The notes beneath the pieces were generated by a model. That model did no database searches. It was not told where the DNA came from and worked only from the letters and a program-made list of their open reading frames with translations. 64,000 nt of DNA from Sphingobium sp. TCM1 (GTDB lineage: Bacteria; Pseudomonadota; Alphaproteobacteria; Sphingomonadales; Sphingomonadaceae), in assembly GCF_001650725.1 (NCBI RefSeq), contig NZ_LXVX01000003.1, positions 1 to 64,000 of the forward strand, in the 5' to 3' direction. This document shows, in pieces, positions 31,811-40,993 of this stretch (within the stretch, counting starts at the first letter, position 1; each line of letters opens with the position of its first letter). Position numbers and translations under genes: made by a program.

Positions 31811-32482
31811 ATGCGCAACGTCGTTCTCAAACCCCATGTCGGATATTGCGTTGCCGGGCCGCATCTGATCTTCCTCGATGCCGAGCGTGACCGCTACTGC
31901 ATGCTGGCGGGCCGCCTTGAGGCGCACGTCAGAGATTGGGCGACGGGCGATATTCCCGAACCGGCTGTGATCGCGGAATTGGTCGCGACGGGCCTGTTCG
32001 AGCGCGCACCGAACAGCCGAACGGCCTCCGAATTGAGTTCGGTTCCGCGCTGCACGCGTGCTCTATGCGGTTCACATTCAACAACAGATCGAAGTCCCGG
32101 ATATTGGCTTCGCTTTCTGTGGGCCTGTTCGTGCCTCGTATTCTTCAATGCCCTCAGGGACCGGCTTTCCCTGAGGATACTGTTGACCTTGTCGGGTGCG
32201 CCACGGAAGCAAAACAGGAAGCCACCTGATCCAGAGGCTCTGATTTCTTTCCTCGACTCCTTTAGCGATGCAGCTCTGCTTTTTCCCCGCAAGGACCGCT
32301 GTCTTCCGGATGCGCTCGCCCTGCGCGCATTTCTTGCCTGGCAGGCATATCCGTCCAGGATCGTGTTCGGCGTTCAGTCCGAACCCTTCCAGGCGCATTG
32401 CTGGGTTCAGTCCGACAACACCGTCCTGGTCCAGGACCTCGAAACCGTCATGGGTTTCAGCCCGATCCTTGCGCTGCCATGA
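31811..32482 (+). CDS. lasso peptide leader peptidase with RRE domain (B protein)
   Basis: 223 residues. The N-terminal ~75 residues (MRNVVLKPHVGYCVAGPHLIFLDAERDRYCML) form a PqqD-like recognition domain that holds the leader. The C-terminal part is a transglutaminase-like cysteine protease: catalytic Cys in KDRCLPDALALRAFL, His in QAHCWVQ, Asp in VLVQDLE. It cuts the leader off before cyclisation. Its stop overlaps the cyclase ATG (ATGA at 32479-32482), so the two enzymes are coupled. The gene order here is A-B-C. Confidence 0.92.
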   Translation: MRNVVLKPHVGYCVAGPHLIFLDAERDRYCMLAGRLEAHVRDWATGDIPEPAVIAELVATGLFERAPNSRTASELSSVPRCTRALCGSHSTTDRSPGYWLRFLWACSCLVFFNALRDRLSLRILLTLSGAPRKQNRKPPDPEALISFLDSFSDAALLFPRKDRCLPDALALRAFLAWQAYPSRIVFGVQSEPFQAHCWVQSDNTVLVQDLETVMGFSPILALP

Positions 32483-34164
32483 ACTGCGATTACTCGATCA
32501 TCCTGGAGATTGGCGAGACCGCCGATACCGGTGCCGCCGAGAAAGGTGCGGCTCGTATTACGGCGAGCGCTGACCTCAGCGTTTGGCATTTAGCTGACGG
32601 CGGCATTGTCGTTGGTGATTGCTTTTCCGAACACGAGGAACGGGACGGGCTGGATACACTCCGCATGGCGGATCCGGTCGAGTTCATGCGAAACTTCGAG
32701 CGGCGATATTGGGGAAGACACGTCGTCGTCGCATCTGGTTCCGAGCCTCGCAGGACGGTGATATACCGGGACCCTTCGGGCATGATCCCGTGCTATTATC
32801 GCTGTAGCGAGGGACAAGTCGCGATTGGCACGAGCGCCGCCGATATCCTGCAGAAGACGCGGTCTCCTGCCTCGATTGATTGGACCAGCGTGGCCAATGT
32901 GTTGCTGATGCCGGATCGCCGCCGCCGGGAAAGCTGTCTGGAAGGGATTAATGAGGTATTGCCAGGAGAGATGGCGATTATCGATGATCATGGCATCCAT
33001 CATCAACTTCTCTGGAACCCCTCGCATTTCTGCGGAGCGAACATCGAATGCAAATTCGAAGACGCGGTCGAACGTCTCCGGGATACCTTCGTCAATGTGA
33101 TAAAGACGTGGAGTGCCCGATATCCCCGGGCAGTTATATCGATCTCAGGCGGGTTCGACTCCTCCGCGATCGCGGCGCTGGCTTCGCAGGCGGGGCATAT
33201 CGGCCTCGCGCATTTCTATACGACGTCTCCGCTCGCAGATGAGCGGAGCTACGCCATGGCGTTAGCGGACCACATCTTTCAACCGATAGCGTGCCACCTG
33301 GCATCGGCCGCTGAAGTCGATCTCCGCGCCAATCTTTCCCGTCATCGGCCAAGGCCTTCGGCGCGATCCTTTACCCAAGTGTTCGACCGGATCTGCGCCG
33401 CAGAAGCGGATGTCCACGCCGCCGACGCACATTTTAACGGAGGAGGGGGCGACAACATATTCGGCATGCTCCACTCCGCCTATCCGCTGGTGGACGAATT
33501 TAAGCAAAACGGATTGACGCCAGCCTTATGGGCAACAGCAAGGAACATTTGCGTTGTAACCGGTACATCGCTCCCGATGGTTTTGCGACAGGCCGTCAGA
33601 GCGGCATGGAAACGAGACCTGCTGGTCACCTGGCCGTCAAATGGGGACCTGCTGACGCCATACGCACGCTCATTGCTCGATCAGGAGCCCCATCCGTGGC
33701 TTGTCGCGACCGGGGCATGTACGCCGGGCCAAAAGCAGCATGTCAGGAGCGTCACCAGGGCGACGGCCTCGACCGACCACATCAATATCGCAGACGATCG
33801 GCCCACGATCTACCCTCTCTTGTCTCGCCCGCTTGTAGAGCTTTGCCTCTCCTTCCCGATCTGGTTCTGGTTCTCGGGTGGCCATGACCGAGCTTTGGCG
33901 CGCGCGGCGATGCGGCCGTTTCTTCCCGGAATGGTGACGAACCGAGTCGGAAAAGGCGCTTTTGACGGCTTCCTTCATCAGATATGGACCCGCTCTCGTG
34001 GAGAGATCATCGCCGATTTGCAGTGCGGCTGCCTTGCCAGCCACGGCCTCGTTGACCCAAGAGCAATCGCCAGTCTCGAAGATGCATCGAACAATTCGCT
34101 CGCCAAGCCAACACGAATCCTCCACCTGCACGAAGTTGAGATGTGGTGCAGAGCATGGGCATGA
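32479..34164 (+). CDS. lasso peptide cyclase, asparagine-synthetase-like (C protein)
   Basis: 561 residues from ATG 32479; the longer in-frame extension would overlap the B gene. An N-terminal glutaminase-like domain without the catalytic Cys2 arrangement of a true amidotransferase precedes an ATP pyrophosphatase domain with the PP-loop SISGGFDSSAIAAL near residue 218. It activates the Asp8 side chain as an acyl-adenylate and joins it to the Gly1 amine. The stop lies 15 bases from the convergent isopeptidase stop. Confidence 0.92.
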   Translation: MNCDYSIILEIGETADTGAAEKGAARITASADLSVWHLADGGIVVGDCFSEHEERDGLDTLRMADPVEFMRNFERRYWGRHVVVASGSEPRRTVIYRDPSGMIPCYYRCSEGQVAIGTSAADILQKTRSPASIDWTSVANVLLMPDRRRRESCLEGINEVLPGEMAIIDDHGIHHQLLWNPSHFCGANIECKFEDAVERLRDTFVNVIKTWSARYPRAVISISGGFDSSAIAALASQAGHIGLAHFYTTSPLADERSYAMALADHIFQPIACHLASAAEVDLRANLSRHRPRPSARSFTQVFDRICAAEADVHAADAHFNGGGGDNIFGMLHSAYPLVDEFKQNGLTPALWATARNICVVTGTSLPMVLRQAVRAAWKRDLLVTWPSNGDLLTPYARSLLDQEPHPWLVATGACTPGQKQHVRSVTRATASTDHINIADDRPTIYPLLSRPLVELCLSFPIWFWFSGGHDRALARAAMRPFLPGMVTNRVGKGAFDGFLHQIWTRSRGEIIADLQCGCLASHGLVDPRAIASLEDASNNSLAKPTRILHLHEVEMWCRAWA

Positions 34165-34179
34165 TCCCATGCTCGGAAC

Positions 34180-36243
34180 TCACCGTTTTGCCGAACCCGA
34201 TAGGTCGAAATGGTGCGCAAGCCATTCGATGTTCCGATTGTAGATCGCCATACGATGCGCCGGGTGGAGCTTCACATGACCTTCGTCGGGATAGACGTAG
34301 AGTTCGATCGGCCATCCACGACGTTTGAGCTCGCGATAGGTCGCGAGGCCCATGCGAAATTCACTGGATGCCGCCTGTATCAACATGGGGACGGGTTTCG
34401 CCTCGTCAGCATCCGAGAGCGATCCGATACGCCAGAATTCCTTACCCGCCGCATGATTTTGTGGGTATCCCATGCGGACATAGAAATCCTCGTAGCTCTC
34501 TCCCGACTGTTGCAGCATGGCCTCGTCTTCACAGCATGTGCTCAGGATAGCGGCTGAGAAAAGCCCTGTATTGGCAAGCGCAAAGGTCGCCGTCACGGCA
34601 CCGTCGCTCTGCCCCGTGATCGCAACCCGCGCAGGATCGATCACGCCATCACGGTCCAGTTGACCGATGATCGTGGTCAGAGATGAAAGGATGTTCCTCC
34701 TGTCGGCGAAATCCTCCATGCTTAGTCGAAGATATTCGTCCTCGCCGACTGGATGATCGACCTCAGGCAACCAAGGCGTGCGATTGAAGCTCAATACGGC
34801 GAACCCGTGCGCCGCCAGCGTCTGGATCGGATATTCGTCGCCGGTGCCGCCCCGGAGAAAACCCCGGGATTCATATTGAACGATCACCAACGGCAGGCGG
34901 CGATCGCCCTTATACTGCCGCGGCAGCACGAGATCGCCATAGGTCTTGACGCCCGCCGTATTCGCCCATTCGAGCCGGCGGACGATACCTGCCTCGGCGG
35001 CTGGATATTCCGGGTTGGGATCGAAGATGACGCGCCTCGATCCATTGCGCACCGAAACAGCGACGAGATGTCGCGGAGAGGCGGACGTCTCCTGAGCGCA
35101 GATGATCCCCTCACCACCTTCTCGACAGCCGAAAAGCGCGTCCGTCGTGGCCAACAGCAGGCGAGGGCGGCCACGCCCTGGCCTCCACGCGTAAAACTGG
35201 GTCAGACTGCCGTCGACGCCGGCGCGCCTCTGAAAGACGAGCACCTCACGCGGTAGCCACCAGAGATTGGCGATGCCGTTGCAGGCGTCATAGCTGCAGG
35301 GTAGCACCTTCGGCCCGGCTCGCACGTGCAACATCGCCGGGGAGAAGAGGCCATCGTCGGATGGTGCGCTCCAGGCCATAGTGTCGCCAAGCCTCGCGAA
35401 GGCAGTGCTGCCGGCAGGCCGGTCGGCATCCGGATGCAACGCCCCCTTATCCGCCTCTTGCACTGCTTCCGGCGCCCCGCTCGATGGGTCGATCGCTCGT
35501 GCGACAAGCGGAATATCAGCTGGCGGCATGGGGATGTCGCTCGAAAGCGGCCAGAAGCGCCCATCGAACCGAAAGCCGCTCAATCCCTCGGTTGCGATTG
35601 CCTTGCGCGCCTCCGTTAAGCCCGGGCGACTTTCATAAAGAAGCCGTGCGCCGTCTATAGACCATGCCAGTCTCTCGATATCGACATTGCTGACCAGTTT
35701 TCGGCTGGAGACATGACGAACGAAATCATGAATCCAGATCTCGGATCGGTCCGAAAAGAACTTCGTGTAGGCGAGGAACCGGCCGTCGGGGCTCCATCTT
35801 ATGGTCACTTGTTTTGGAGTGCCCAAGGGCAGTCCGCTGATCCCGTAGCGGCTGGACGTCGCCGCGACGACATCTCCACCATCGTCTAGCACGGTCGGAT
35901 TTCCCGTACCGGCGATCGGCACGATTAGCAGCGCGGTGCAGTAAGAGTCGCTGGACGGATCAGCCTGACGCAGTTGAAGGACGACTGTGCGTCCATCGGG
36001 GGATAGGACGAAGGGTTCGGAGGGAGCCCCAAGGCCGACGCCACCAAAATCCCGTATCCGTATCAAGTCTTCCGTGCTGATTGGACCTGGGGTTCGCTTT
36101 GCAGCCGATGCGGAGAGAGAGCATTGCCTGCTTTCCGCCCAGACGCTTGGCGCAAGCAACAACAAGGTAGCAGCAATACAAATCCGCACGGCATGGCTGG
36201 ATGCCGTGCGAATCTGAAATGCGGCTTTCAAATAAGCGCGCAT
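34180..36243 (-). CDS. lasso peptide isopeptidase, S9 prolyl-oligopeptidase-like
   Basis: 687 residues from ATG 36243 (AAGGA upstream). A signal peptide (ICIAATLLLLAPSVWAE) places it in the periplasm. An N-terminal beta-propeller (SPDGRTVVLQL, IRWSPDGRFLAYTKF) is followed by an alpha/beta hydrolase domain with nucleophile motif ITGQSDGAVTATFA and catalytic His in VYPDEGHVKLHP. Enzymes of this type open the isopeptide bond of their own lasso peptide. It follows the TonB receptor gene by 11 bases, consistent with import followed by opening. Its presence fits the lack of a dedicated exporter gene in such clusters. Confidence 0.9.
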   Translation of the reverse strand: MRAYLKAAFQIRTASSHAVRICIAATLLLLAPSVWAESRQCSLSASAAKRTPGPISTEDLIRIRDFGGVGLGAPSEPFVLSPDGRTVVLQLRQADPSSDSYCTALLIVPIAGTGNPTVLDDGGDVVAATSSRYGISGLPLGTPKQVTIRWSPDGRFLAYTKFFSDRSEIWIHDFVRHVSSRKLVSNVDIERLAWSIDGARLLYESRPGLTEARKAIATEGLSGFRFDGRFWPLSSDIPMPPADIPLVARAIDPSSGAPEAVQEADKGALHPDADRPAGSTAFARLGDTMAWSAPSDDGLFSPAMLHVRAGPKVLPCSYDACNGIANLWWLPREVLVFQRRAGVDGSLTQFYAWRPGRGRPRLLLATTDALFGCREGGEGIICAQETSASPRHLVAVSVRNGSRRVIFDPNPEYPAAEAGIVRRLEWANTAGVKTYGDLVLPRQYKGDRRLPLVIVQYESRGFLRGGTGDEYPIQTLAAHGFAVLSFNRTPWLPEVDHPVGEDEYLRLSMEDFADRRNILSSLTTIIGQLDRDGVIDPARVAITGQSDGAVTATFALANTGLFSAAILSTCCEDEAMLQQSGESYEDFYVRMGYPQNHAAGKEFWRIGSLSDADEAKPVPMLIQAASSEFRMGLATYRELKRRGWPIELYVYPDEGHVKLHPAHRMAIYNRNIEWLAHHFDLSGSAKR

Positions 36244-36254
36244 GTCCGCGGTCC

Positions 36255-38771
36255 TTACCAATCCTTTGAGATCGTGAAGCTGATGAAGCGGCCAATTGGC
36301 GAGAAGTTGGTCGAATCATAGTTCACATAATAGCTGTAGCCGCCACTTGGGGCCGCATAGGGCGGGCGCTGGTTAAAGACATTCTGCGCGCTAAGCTGCA
36401 ACGACAAGCCGCCGAGCACGGATGTACCTTTCGGGAACGCGACTCTCGCCGAAAGATCAAAAGTCGTCATCGAGCCGATCGCCACGGACGGTGACGAGCG
36501 GGTGTCTTCGAGACCCGCGACATGGTTCAAATAGGCGCCAAGAGTCCATTTCTGGTCAGACCAGATCATGCTTCCGCGCGCTCGTAGACGCGCCGGGTTG
36601 AAAATCGTCCCGGCAAGCTGGAGTTCGCCCATATCGGCATTGATCACCTGCCGAGACCAAAGCCATGACGCATTGCCGCTGATCGTCAGCGATGATGTGT
36701 CCCTCAAATCCAATTGATACTCGGCGGACAAATCCACGCCATGGATGTTTTGCCGAGCGGCATTGACATAGCGATCGGACAAGATGGCAATTGTCTGGCT
36801 GGTGCCGCTGCCGCCGCTGTAGTCATAATATCTCGCCGCAGAGGCGATGAGCTGCTGCACTTGCTCCGCCGTTGGGTCGTAGCTGACAAACCCAGCGTAG
36901 ATGGGATTGGAGAGGGCACTAAAAAGCTGCGCTCCTGACACCGGCTGGACGATACGGTCTTTGTAGGCAACTTCGAAATAGCTGACCGATGCCCTGAAGT
37001 CGCTCAGCCACGACGGGTGAATGTCGAGCGTCGCGGACCAGTTCTCCGCTCGCTCCGGCTTGAGATCGACATTGCCCCCGTAATCGATCAAGACAGTCGA
37101 GCCAGCCGGGTAACCGGAAGCGCCCACCCAAGTTGCGGGATATTGATATGTCTGGTGCTGCTGAAACTGTTGGGATAGTATTGGCACTTTGAACGATTGT
37201 CCCCAGCTCACCTTGATGTCGATATCTGCGCTTGGCGCGTAGATGAGGCCGAGTTTCGGAACGGCAACCGACGCCGTGCCTGGATAATATTCGTAACGCA
37301 TCGCCGCGCTGGCTTTGAGCCTATGTGCCCATGGCTGATGATCCTGCGGTTCGACTAAGGGCAGCGCTGCCTCGCCAAAGCCGTAATAGCTTTTAACAGA
37401 CCCGTGCGTCGATTTTTCCTCATACATATTATAGCGGTAGCCGCCGCCAAGCACGAGTTCGATCGGTCGGACGGTGAAGCCCTTCAGGCTGCCTGAAAGG
37501 TAAGATTCTGCTGTCACCAGCCTATTAAAGTAACTTCCAATAGCGTTGTAAGTTAGGTCATCATCCTCAAATTCACGTTCGTCATATTTAGAATTACTCT
37601 GTCCGTAGGTTCCGGAGAGATTGAAGTCCCAACCGGACGCGATGCTGACACGAAGTGACGGGGTAATGGAGTAGGATGTGACATCCGGGCGTTGTTCATA
37701 CTTTAAACCATAATCGGTTAGCTGGTTTATGAAGGATGTGCGCCGGCTATAGGTCCCATCAAGATGGAACTCGACGCTGGCTCCAAGGGCCTGACGTAAG
37801 CCGACGACCACGCTGTCCTGATGAGTCTGCGGATAGAGCGAGCTCTCGCTGGGCATTTCGGACGCGTAAGAGCGATCACGGGCGTAAATTCCGCTGTTGG
37901 TTTTACGCTCATACGCGGCGGTTAAACTACCGGTTGTCCAGCGCTTCCCCATCGCTGCACTATATTGCTGAAGAAAATCGCCTCCATCAGTGGCGCCGCC
38001 GAGAGTCGCCGCCAGCGAGGCGCCGTCATAATCCTGTTTCAGGATGATATTGACCACGCCACCAACCGCATCGGACCCGTAAACAGCGGATGCTCCATCG
38101 GCGACGATTTCCATTCGATCCACGGCGGCTAAAGGTATCGCCCCGAGATCGACGGCTTGCACGAAGGATCCATAGGACAAGCGGTGACCGTTGAGCAATG
38201 TCAGTGTGGCGTCGCCGCCCAACCCACGAAGATTGGCAGTCGAACTCGAGTCCATGTTTTGATTTGTGACGCCGCTAGCGCCCCAGCCCACGCCTGGGTT
38301 CTGACCGCCACCAAAATTTTGCGAGACGGACCGAATTGCTTGGCCCAAGTCCAATTGGCCAGCGAGCACCATCTCGTCAGCGCCAAAGCGAATAGTGGGT
38401 GATGCTGTCTCTGCAGTAGCAATACGCGATCCGGTAACAACAATATCATTGTCGTTTCCCACTCTGTCCCGCACGATGAGTGCGCCGTCGATTACGTCTG
38501 CAGTCAAGGAAGTTCCGGCGAGTAAACGCTTTGCAGCTTCCTCGATCGTGTAGATTCCCTTGAGGCGCTTTGACTTCTTGCCTCGCAACGGCTCTGCGGG
38601 AGCCGAAAACTCGAGGCCACCCTCCCGCGCAACTTGGCGAAGGGCTTCGGTAAGCGATTGGGCCGAGAGATCGAAATCCACAGACTTGTCCGCCTGTGCG
38701 GAAGCAGGAGAAGTTGCGATCAACGCACTGACCGCAATGCTTACAAGAAAACCGCTACGAACCGCTCGCAT
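36255..38771 (-). CDS. TonB-dependent receptor with N-terminal STN signalling domain
   Basis: 838 residues. A signal peptide (LVSIAVSALIATSPASAQA), an STN domain at about 33-100 (FDLSAQSLTEALRQVAREGG... TIEEAAKRLLAGTSL), a plug (IVVTGSRIATAE, LRGLGGDATLTLLNGHRL) and a 22-strand-type barrel ending in aromatic ISFTISKDW. The STN domain contacts FecR, so binding of its ligand, probably the lasso peptide, can be signalled to the sigma factor. It probably imports the peptide for opening by the isopeptidase. Confidence 0.93.
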   Translation of the reverse strand: MRAVRSGFLVSIAVSALIATSPASAQADKSVDFDLSAQSLTEALRQVAREGGLEFSAPAEPLRGKKSKRLKGIYTIEEAAKRLLAGTSLTADVIDGALIVRDRVGNDNDIVVTGSRIATAETASPTIRFGADEMVLAGQLDLGQAIRSVSQNFGGGQNPGVGWGASGVTNQNMDSSSTANLRGLGGDATLTLLNGHRLSYGSFVQAVDLGAIPLAAVDRMEIVADGASAVYGSDAVGGVVNIILKQDYDGASLAATLGGATDGGDFLQQYSAAMGKRWTTGSLTAAYERKTNSGIYARDRSYASEMPSESSLYPQTHQDSVVVGLRQALGASVEFHLDGTYSRRTSFINQLTDYGLKYEQRPDVTSYSITPSLRVSIASGWDFNLSGTYGQSNSKYDEREFEDDDLTYNAIGSYFNRLVTAESYLSGSLKGFTVRPIELVLGGGYRYNMYEEKSTHGSVKSYYGFGEAALPLVEPQDHQPWAHRLKASAAMRYEYYPGTASVAVPKLGLIYAPSADIDIKVSWGQSFKVPILSQQFQQHQTYQYPATWVGASGYPAGSTVLIDYGGNVDLKPERAENWSATLDIHPSWLSDFRASVSYFEVAYKDRIVQPVSGAQLFSALSNPIYAGFVSYDPTAEQVQQLIASAARYYDYSGGSGTSQTIAILSDRYVNAARQNIHGVDLSAEYQLDLRDTSSLTISGNASWLWSRQVINADMGELQLAGTIFNPARLRARGSMIWSDQKWTLGAYLNHVAGLEDTRSSPSVAIGSMTTFDLSARVAFPKGTSVLGGLSLQLSAQNVFNQRPPYAAPSGGYSYYVNYDSTNFSPIGRFISFTISKDW

Positions 38772-38860
38772 GTCTATCCCCCAAGACCTGATGAAAAGCG
38801 CATCGCTGGATGCGTTCAGTGGGTCAGACGGGAGAAACTCCGAAATGAGCGGCGGGGACG

Positions 38861-39889
38861 CTACTTCTTGAGAATGATCTTGTCGTTACCTTGAAACTCC
38901 ACGGTCAGACCGAGAGAACGGGCAAGATGTTTGGCCACATTCTGTGGATTGCGGATATGCAGATCAGCGCTCACGCGCATGTTGGCGATCCCGGGCGTAT
39001 CCGCAACAAGTTGTGCCTGCGAATAGAGGTTCACTTCAGCTAATATCGAACCTACGGTTTCGTCATTATAACTCTTCACGCCGGTCACCCACTGTCCTTC
39101 ATTCGCCGGCGCAGGTTCGGGAACGGCAGGTATCTCCTGCGCGGCAGGCGGAGAATAGCGCAATCTCTCTCCGGGTTCGAGATATCGTTTCACAACCGGA
39201 CCATCGCCCCGTTGGGGCTGACAAGGCGGTGTGACGGCGACCTTTCCTTCGAAAAGCACGACATTCACCTTGCATTGGGCGCGCCGTTCCACATCGAATA
39301 CGGTTCCAAGCGCTGTCGTGGAACCGCCGTCAGCCATTACGGTGAACGGCCGGGAACGGTCGTGCGCCACTTCAAAATGTACTCGCCCATGGTCCAGTTC
39401 GAGATTCCGTCGGTCTGATCGCATCCATACCAGCAGGCGGCTGTCGCTATCGAGCGTTACCATGGATCCATCGGCAAGTGTGACCTTGCGAACCTCTCCC
39501 CTTTTCGTACTGAGCACGAGCGGGTCGTCCTGCACGCGACCGCCTCCTACCGCGACCTCTCGCTGTCCCTGGGGCTGGCCTGCTTCCTTCTTGAAGCCCA
39601 ATAGGCTGATGACCAGCAGGCCTATCACCGAGGCGGCCACTGCCAGTTTCCAAAGCCGTTGATCCGAACGTCCAGTCTGGCCGGCCATTTCGTTAGAACG
39701 GAGGCTCTTGCCGGCGGGATCGAGACGGATCAAGGCAGCTTCGACCCTGTCGTATGCAGCCCGATGTTCGGGAGACTCAGCGCACCAGCGCATAGCCTGA
39801 GCCAGCGATTCGGGATCCTTTTGCCCCTCCAGCACCCAAAGCATCGCCTGATCGTCGATGGAAAGTTCGGGTTCGTGCCCTTCCGTCAT
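38861..39889 (-). CDS. FecR-type anti-sigma / signal transducer
   Basis: 342 residues from ATG 39889, which overlaps the sigma factor stop. The cytoplasmic start has the DUF4880-like pattern (DDQAMLWVLEGQ... AMRWCAESPEHRAAYDRVE). One membrane segment at about 81-99 (LWKLAVAASVIGLLVISLLGF) precedes the FecR domain (VTLADGSMVTLDSDSRLLV, LDHGRVHFEVAHDRSRPF) and a C-terminal STN-like end. It relays receptor occupancy to the ECF sigma factor. Confidence 0.93.
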   Translation of the reverse strand: MTEGHEPELSIDDQAMLWVLEGQKDPESLAQAMRWCAESPEHRAAYDRVEAALIRLDPAGKSLRSNEMAGQTGRSDQRLWKLAVAASVIGLLVISLLGFKKEAGQPQGQREVAVGGGRVQDDPLVLSTKRGEVRKVTLADGSMVTLDSDSRLLVWMRSDRRNLELDHGRVHFEVAHDRSRPFTVMADGGSTTALGTVFDVERRAQCKVNVVLFEGKVAVTPPCQPQRGDGPVVKRYLEPGERLRYSPPAAQEIPAVPEPAPANEGQWVTGVKSYNDETVGSILAEVNLYSQAQLVADTPGIANMRVSADLHIRNPQNVAKHLARSLGLTVEFQGNDKIILKK

Positions 39890-40431
39890 CGGTTTTCCAT
39901 CCGTGTCATCAGATGGCCCAATGTTTTGAGCATGTTCCTCTTCACCGCCCACTCGCTCAACCCCATGCGCTTTCCGATATCTCGAAAACTATAGCCGTCA
40001 ACGCGGTTGAGGAGGAATATCTCTCGATCAAGTGGCTCAAGATCCAGCAGCAGCTTTTCACAGAAGGCGAGGTCCTCACGCGCAGCCAATGCGCGGTGCT
40101 GGTCTGAATCGCCTGGAATTTCCTCAGCATCGGACAAGGGGCTTTTGGATCTGGCGACGCGGGTCGAAGAACGGTCTACCCAATCACGTAGCAGGTTGGT
40201 CGCGATACGCCGGAGATAGTGCTGCGGCGAGGTCAGCATTTTTGCGGCGCCGCTCCGAACAAACCGCAGAAAGGTTTCCTGCGCGAGTTCATCGGCTTCG
40301 GCGCGCGTGACCGAGTTCCGGTAAAAGTAGCGCACCAGTCGGGGGTTCTCTTCGCGATAGAGGCGGACGATCAGGTCGTCGTCGCTGGCCGCTTGTGCAG
40401 CATCGCTACCCGGGCGGACGTCATTGGCCAT
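39886..40431 (-). CDS. ECF sigma factor, FecI type
   Basis: 181 residues. Region 2 (DDDLIVRLYREENPRLVRYFYRN, ADELAQETFLRFVRSG) and region 4 (DREIFLLNRVDGYSFRDIGKRMGLSEWAVKRNMLKTLGHL) are both complete. It is first in the sigma-FecR-receptor-isopeptidase run and is expected to drive that operon when the receptor is occupied. No ECF-type promoter motif could be fixed by eye. Confidence 0.92.
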   Translation of the reverse strand: MANDVRPGSDAAQAASDDDLIVRLYREENPRLVRYFYRNSVTRAEADELAQETFLRFVRSGAAKMLTSPQHYLRRIATNLLRDWVDRSSTRVARSKSPLSDAEEIPGDSDQHRALAAREDLAFCEKLLLDLEPLDREIFLLNRVDGYSFRDIGKRMGLSEWAVKRNMLKTLGHLMTRMENR

Positions 40432-40993
40432 GGCATATGCTCGCCGCCGGCCAAGCCGACAATCCCGACGTCATATTGCCATCGACCGCCTCGATCACCG
40501 CGGCCGCATTGCCCTGATTTTCCGATTGATCTCTTCGCCCCATTCGCCGCACCTATGTCCACTCGGAGCGACGGCCGAAGCCGGATGTTGGAAACCTGTT
40601 CACCACAGGCGCATGCGCCTTTACCGTTGCCGGCTGGACATACGCACATGCCACCCGGCCCCAAAAATGTGACCGAGCCATGGTGAAAGGGGTTTCCACG
40701 CCCCACTCCCAGATTTCATGGGAGCGTCAGCATTTGTGCATGGGAACTGCGCGGAGGCAAGAGCTAATTGACAGCCGGTGCATCGAACACCACGCGGTTT
40801 GATCTGGCTGAAGTTTGAGCGGCAATATCACCAGGCCGCTCGCCCTGCCAACTGTCAATGACAGCATCAGCGGTTGTGGCGCCGGGATAAGCACGGGAGT
40901 GCTTCTCGGCTAAGGTCCAAATTTCCTGACCAGTGGATATGGACATGTCGTCGAATATTCGATAAATTGTTCATATTCACTGGACATAAAATA
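40432..40993. other. 562-bp divergent intergenic region
   Basis: Lies between the sigma factor gene (minus) and the AbiEi-like gene (plus) and should carry promoters for both. A 60-residue minus-strand frame at 40764-40946 was considered and not accepted. The right end holds the palindrome at 40951-40962. No IS remnant or RNA gene was recognised. Confidence 0.5.
40940..40987. promoter_or_regulatory. palindrome and paired TGGACAT repeats upstream of the AbiE-like operon
   Basis: TCGAATATTCGA (40951-40962) is a perfect 12-base palindrome, flanked by direct repeats TGGACAT at 40940-40946 and 40981-40987. The last lies seven bases before the antitoxin ATG. AbiEi antitoxins repress their own operon, so this is a likely operator. 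Confidence 0.6.

Noticed and set aside
40764..40946. 60-residue minus-strand frame in the sigma/AbiEi gap
   Set aside because: Composition is acceptable but no ribosome site, partner or family is visible; too weak to call.
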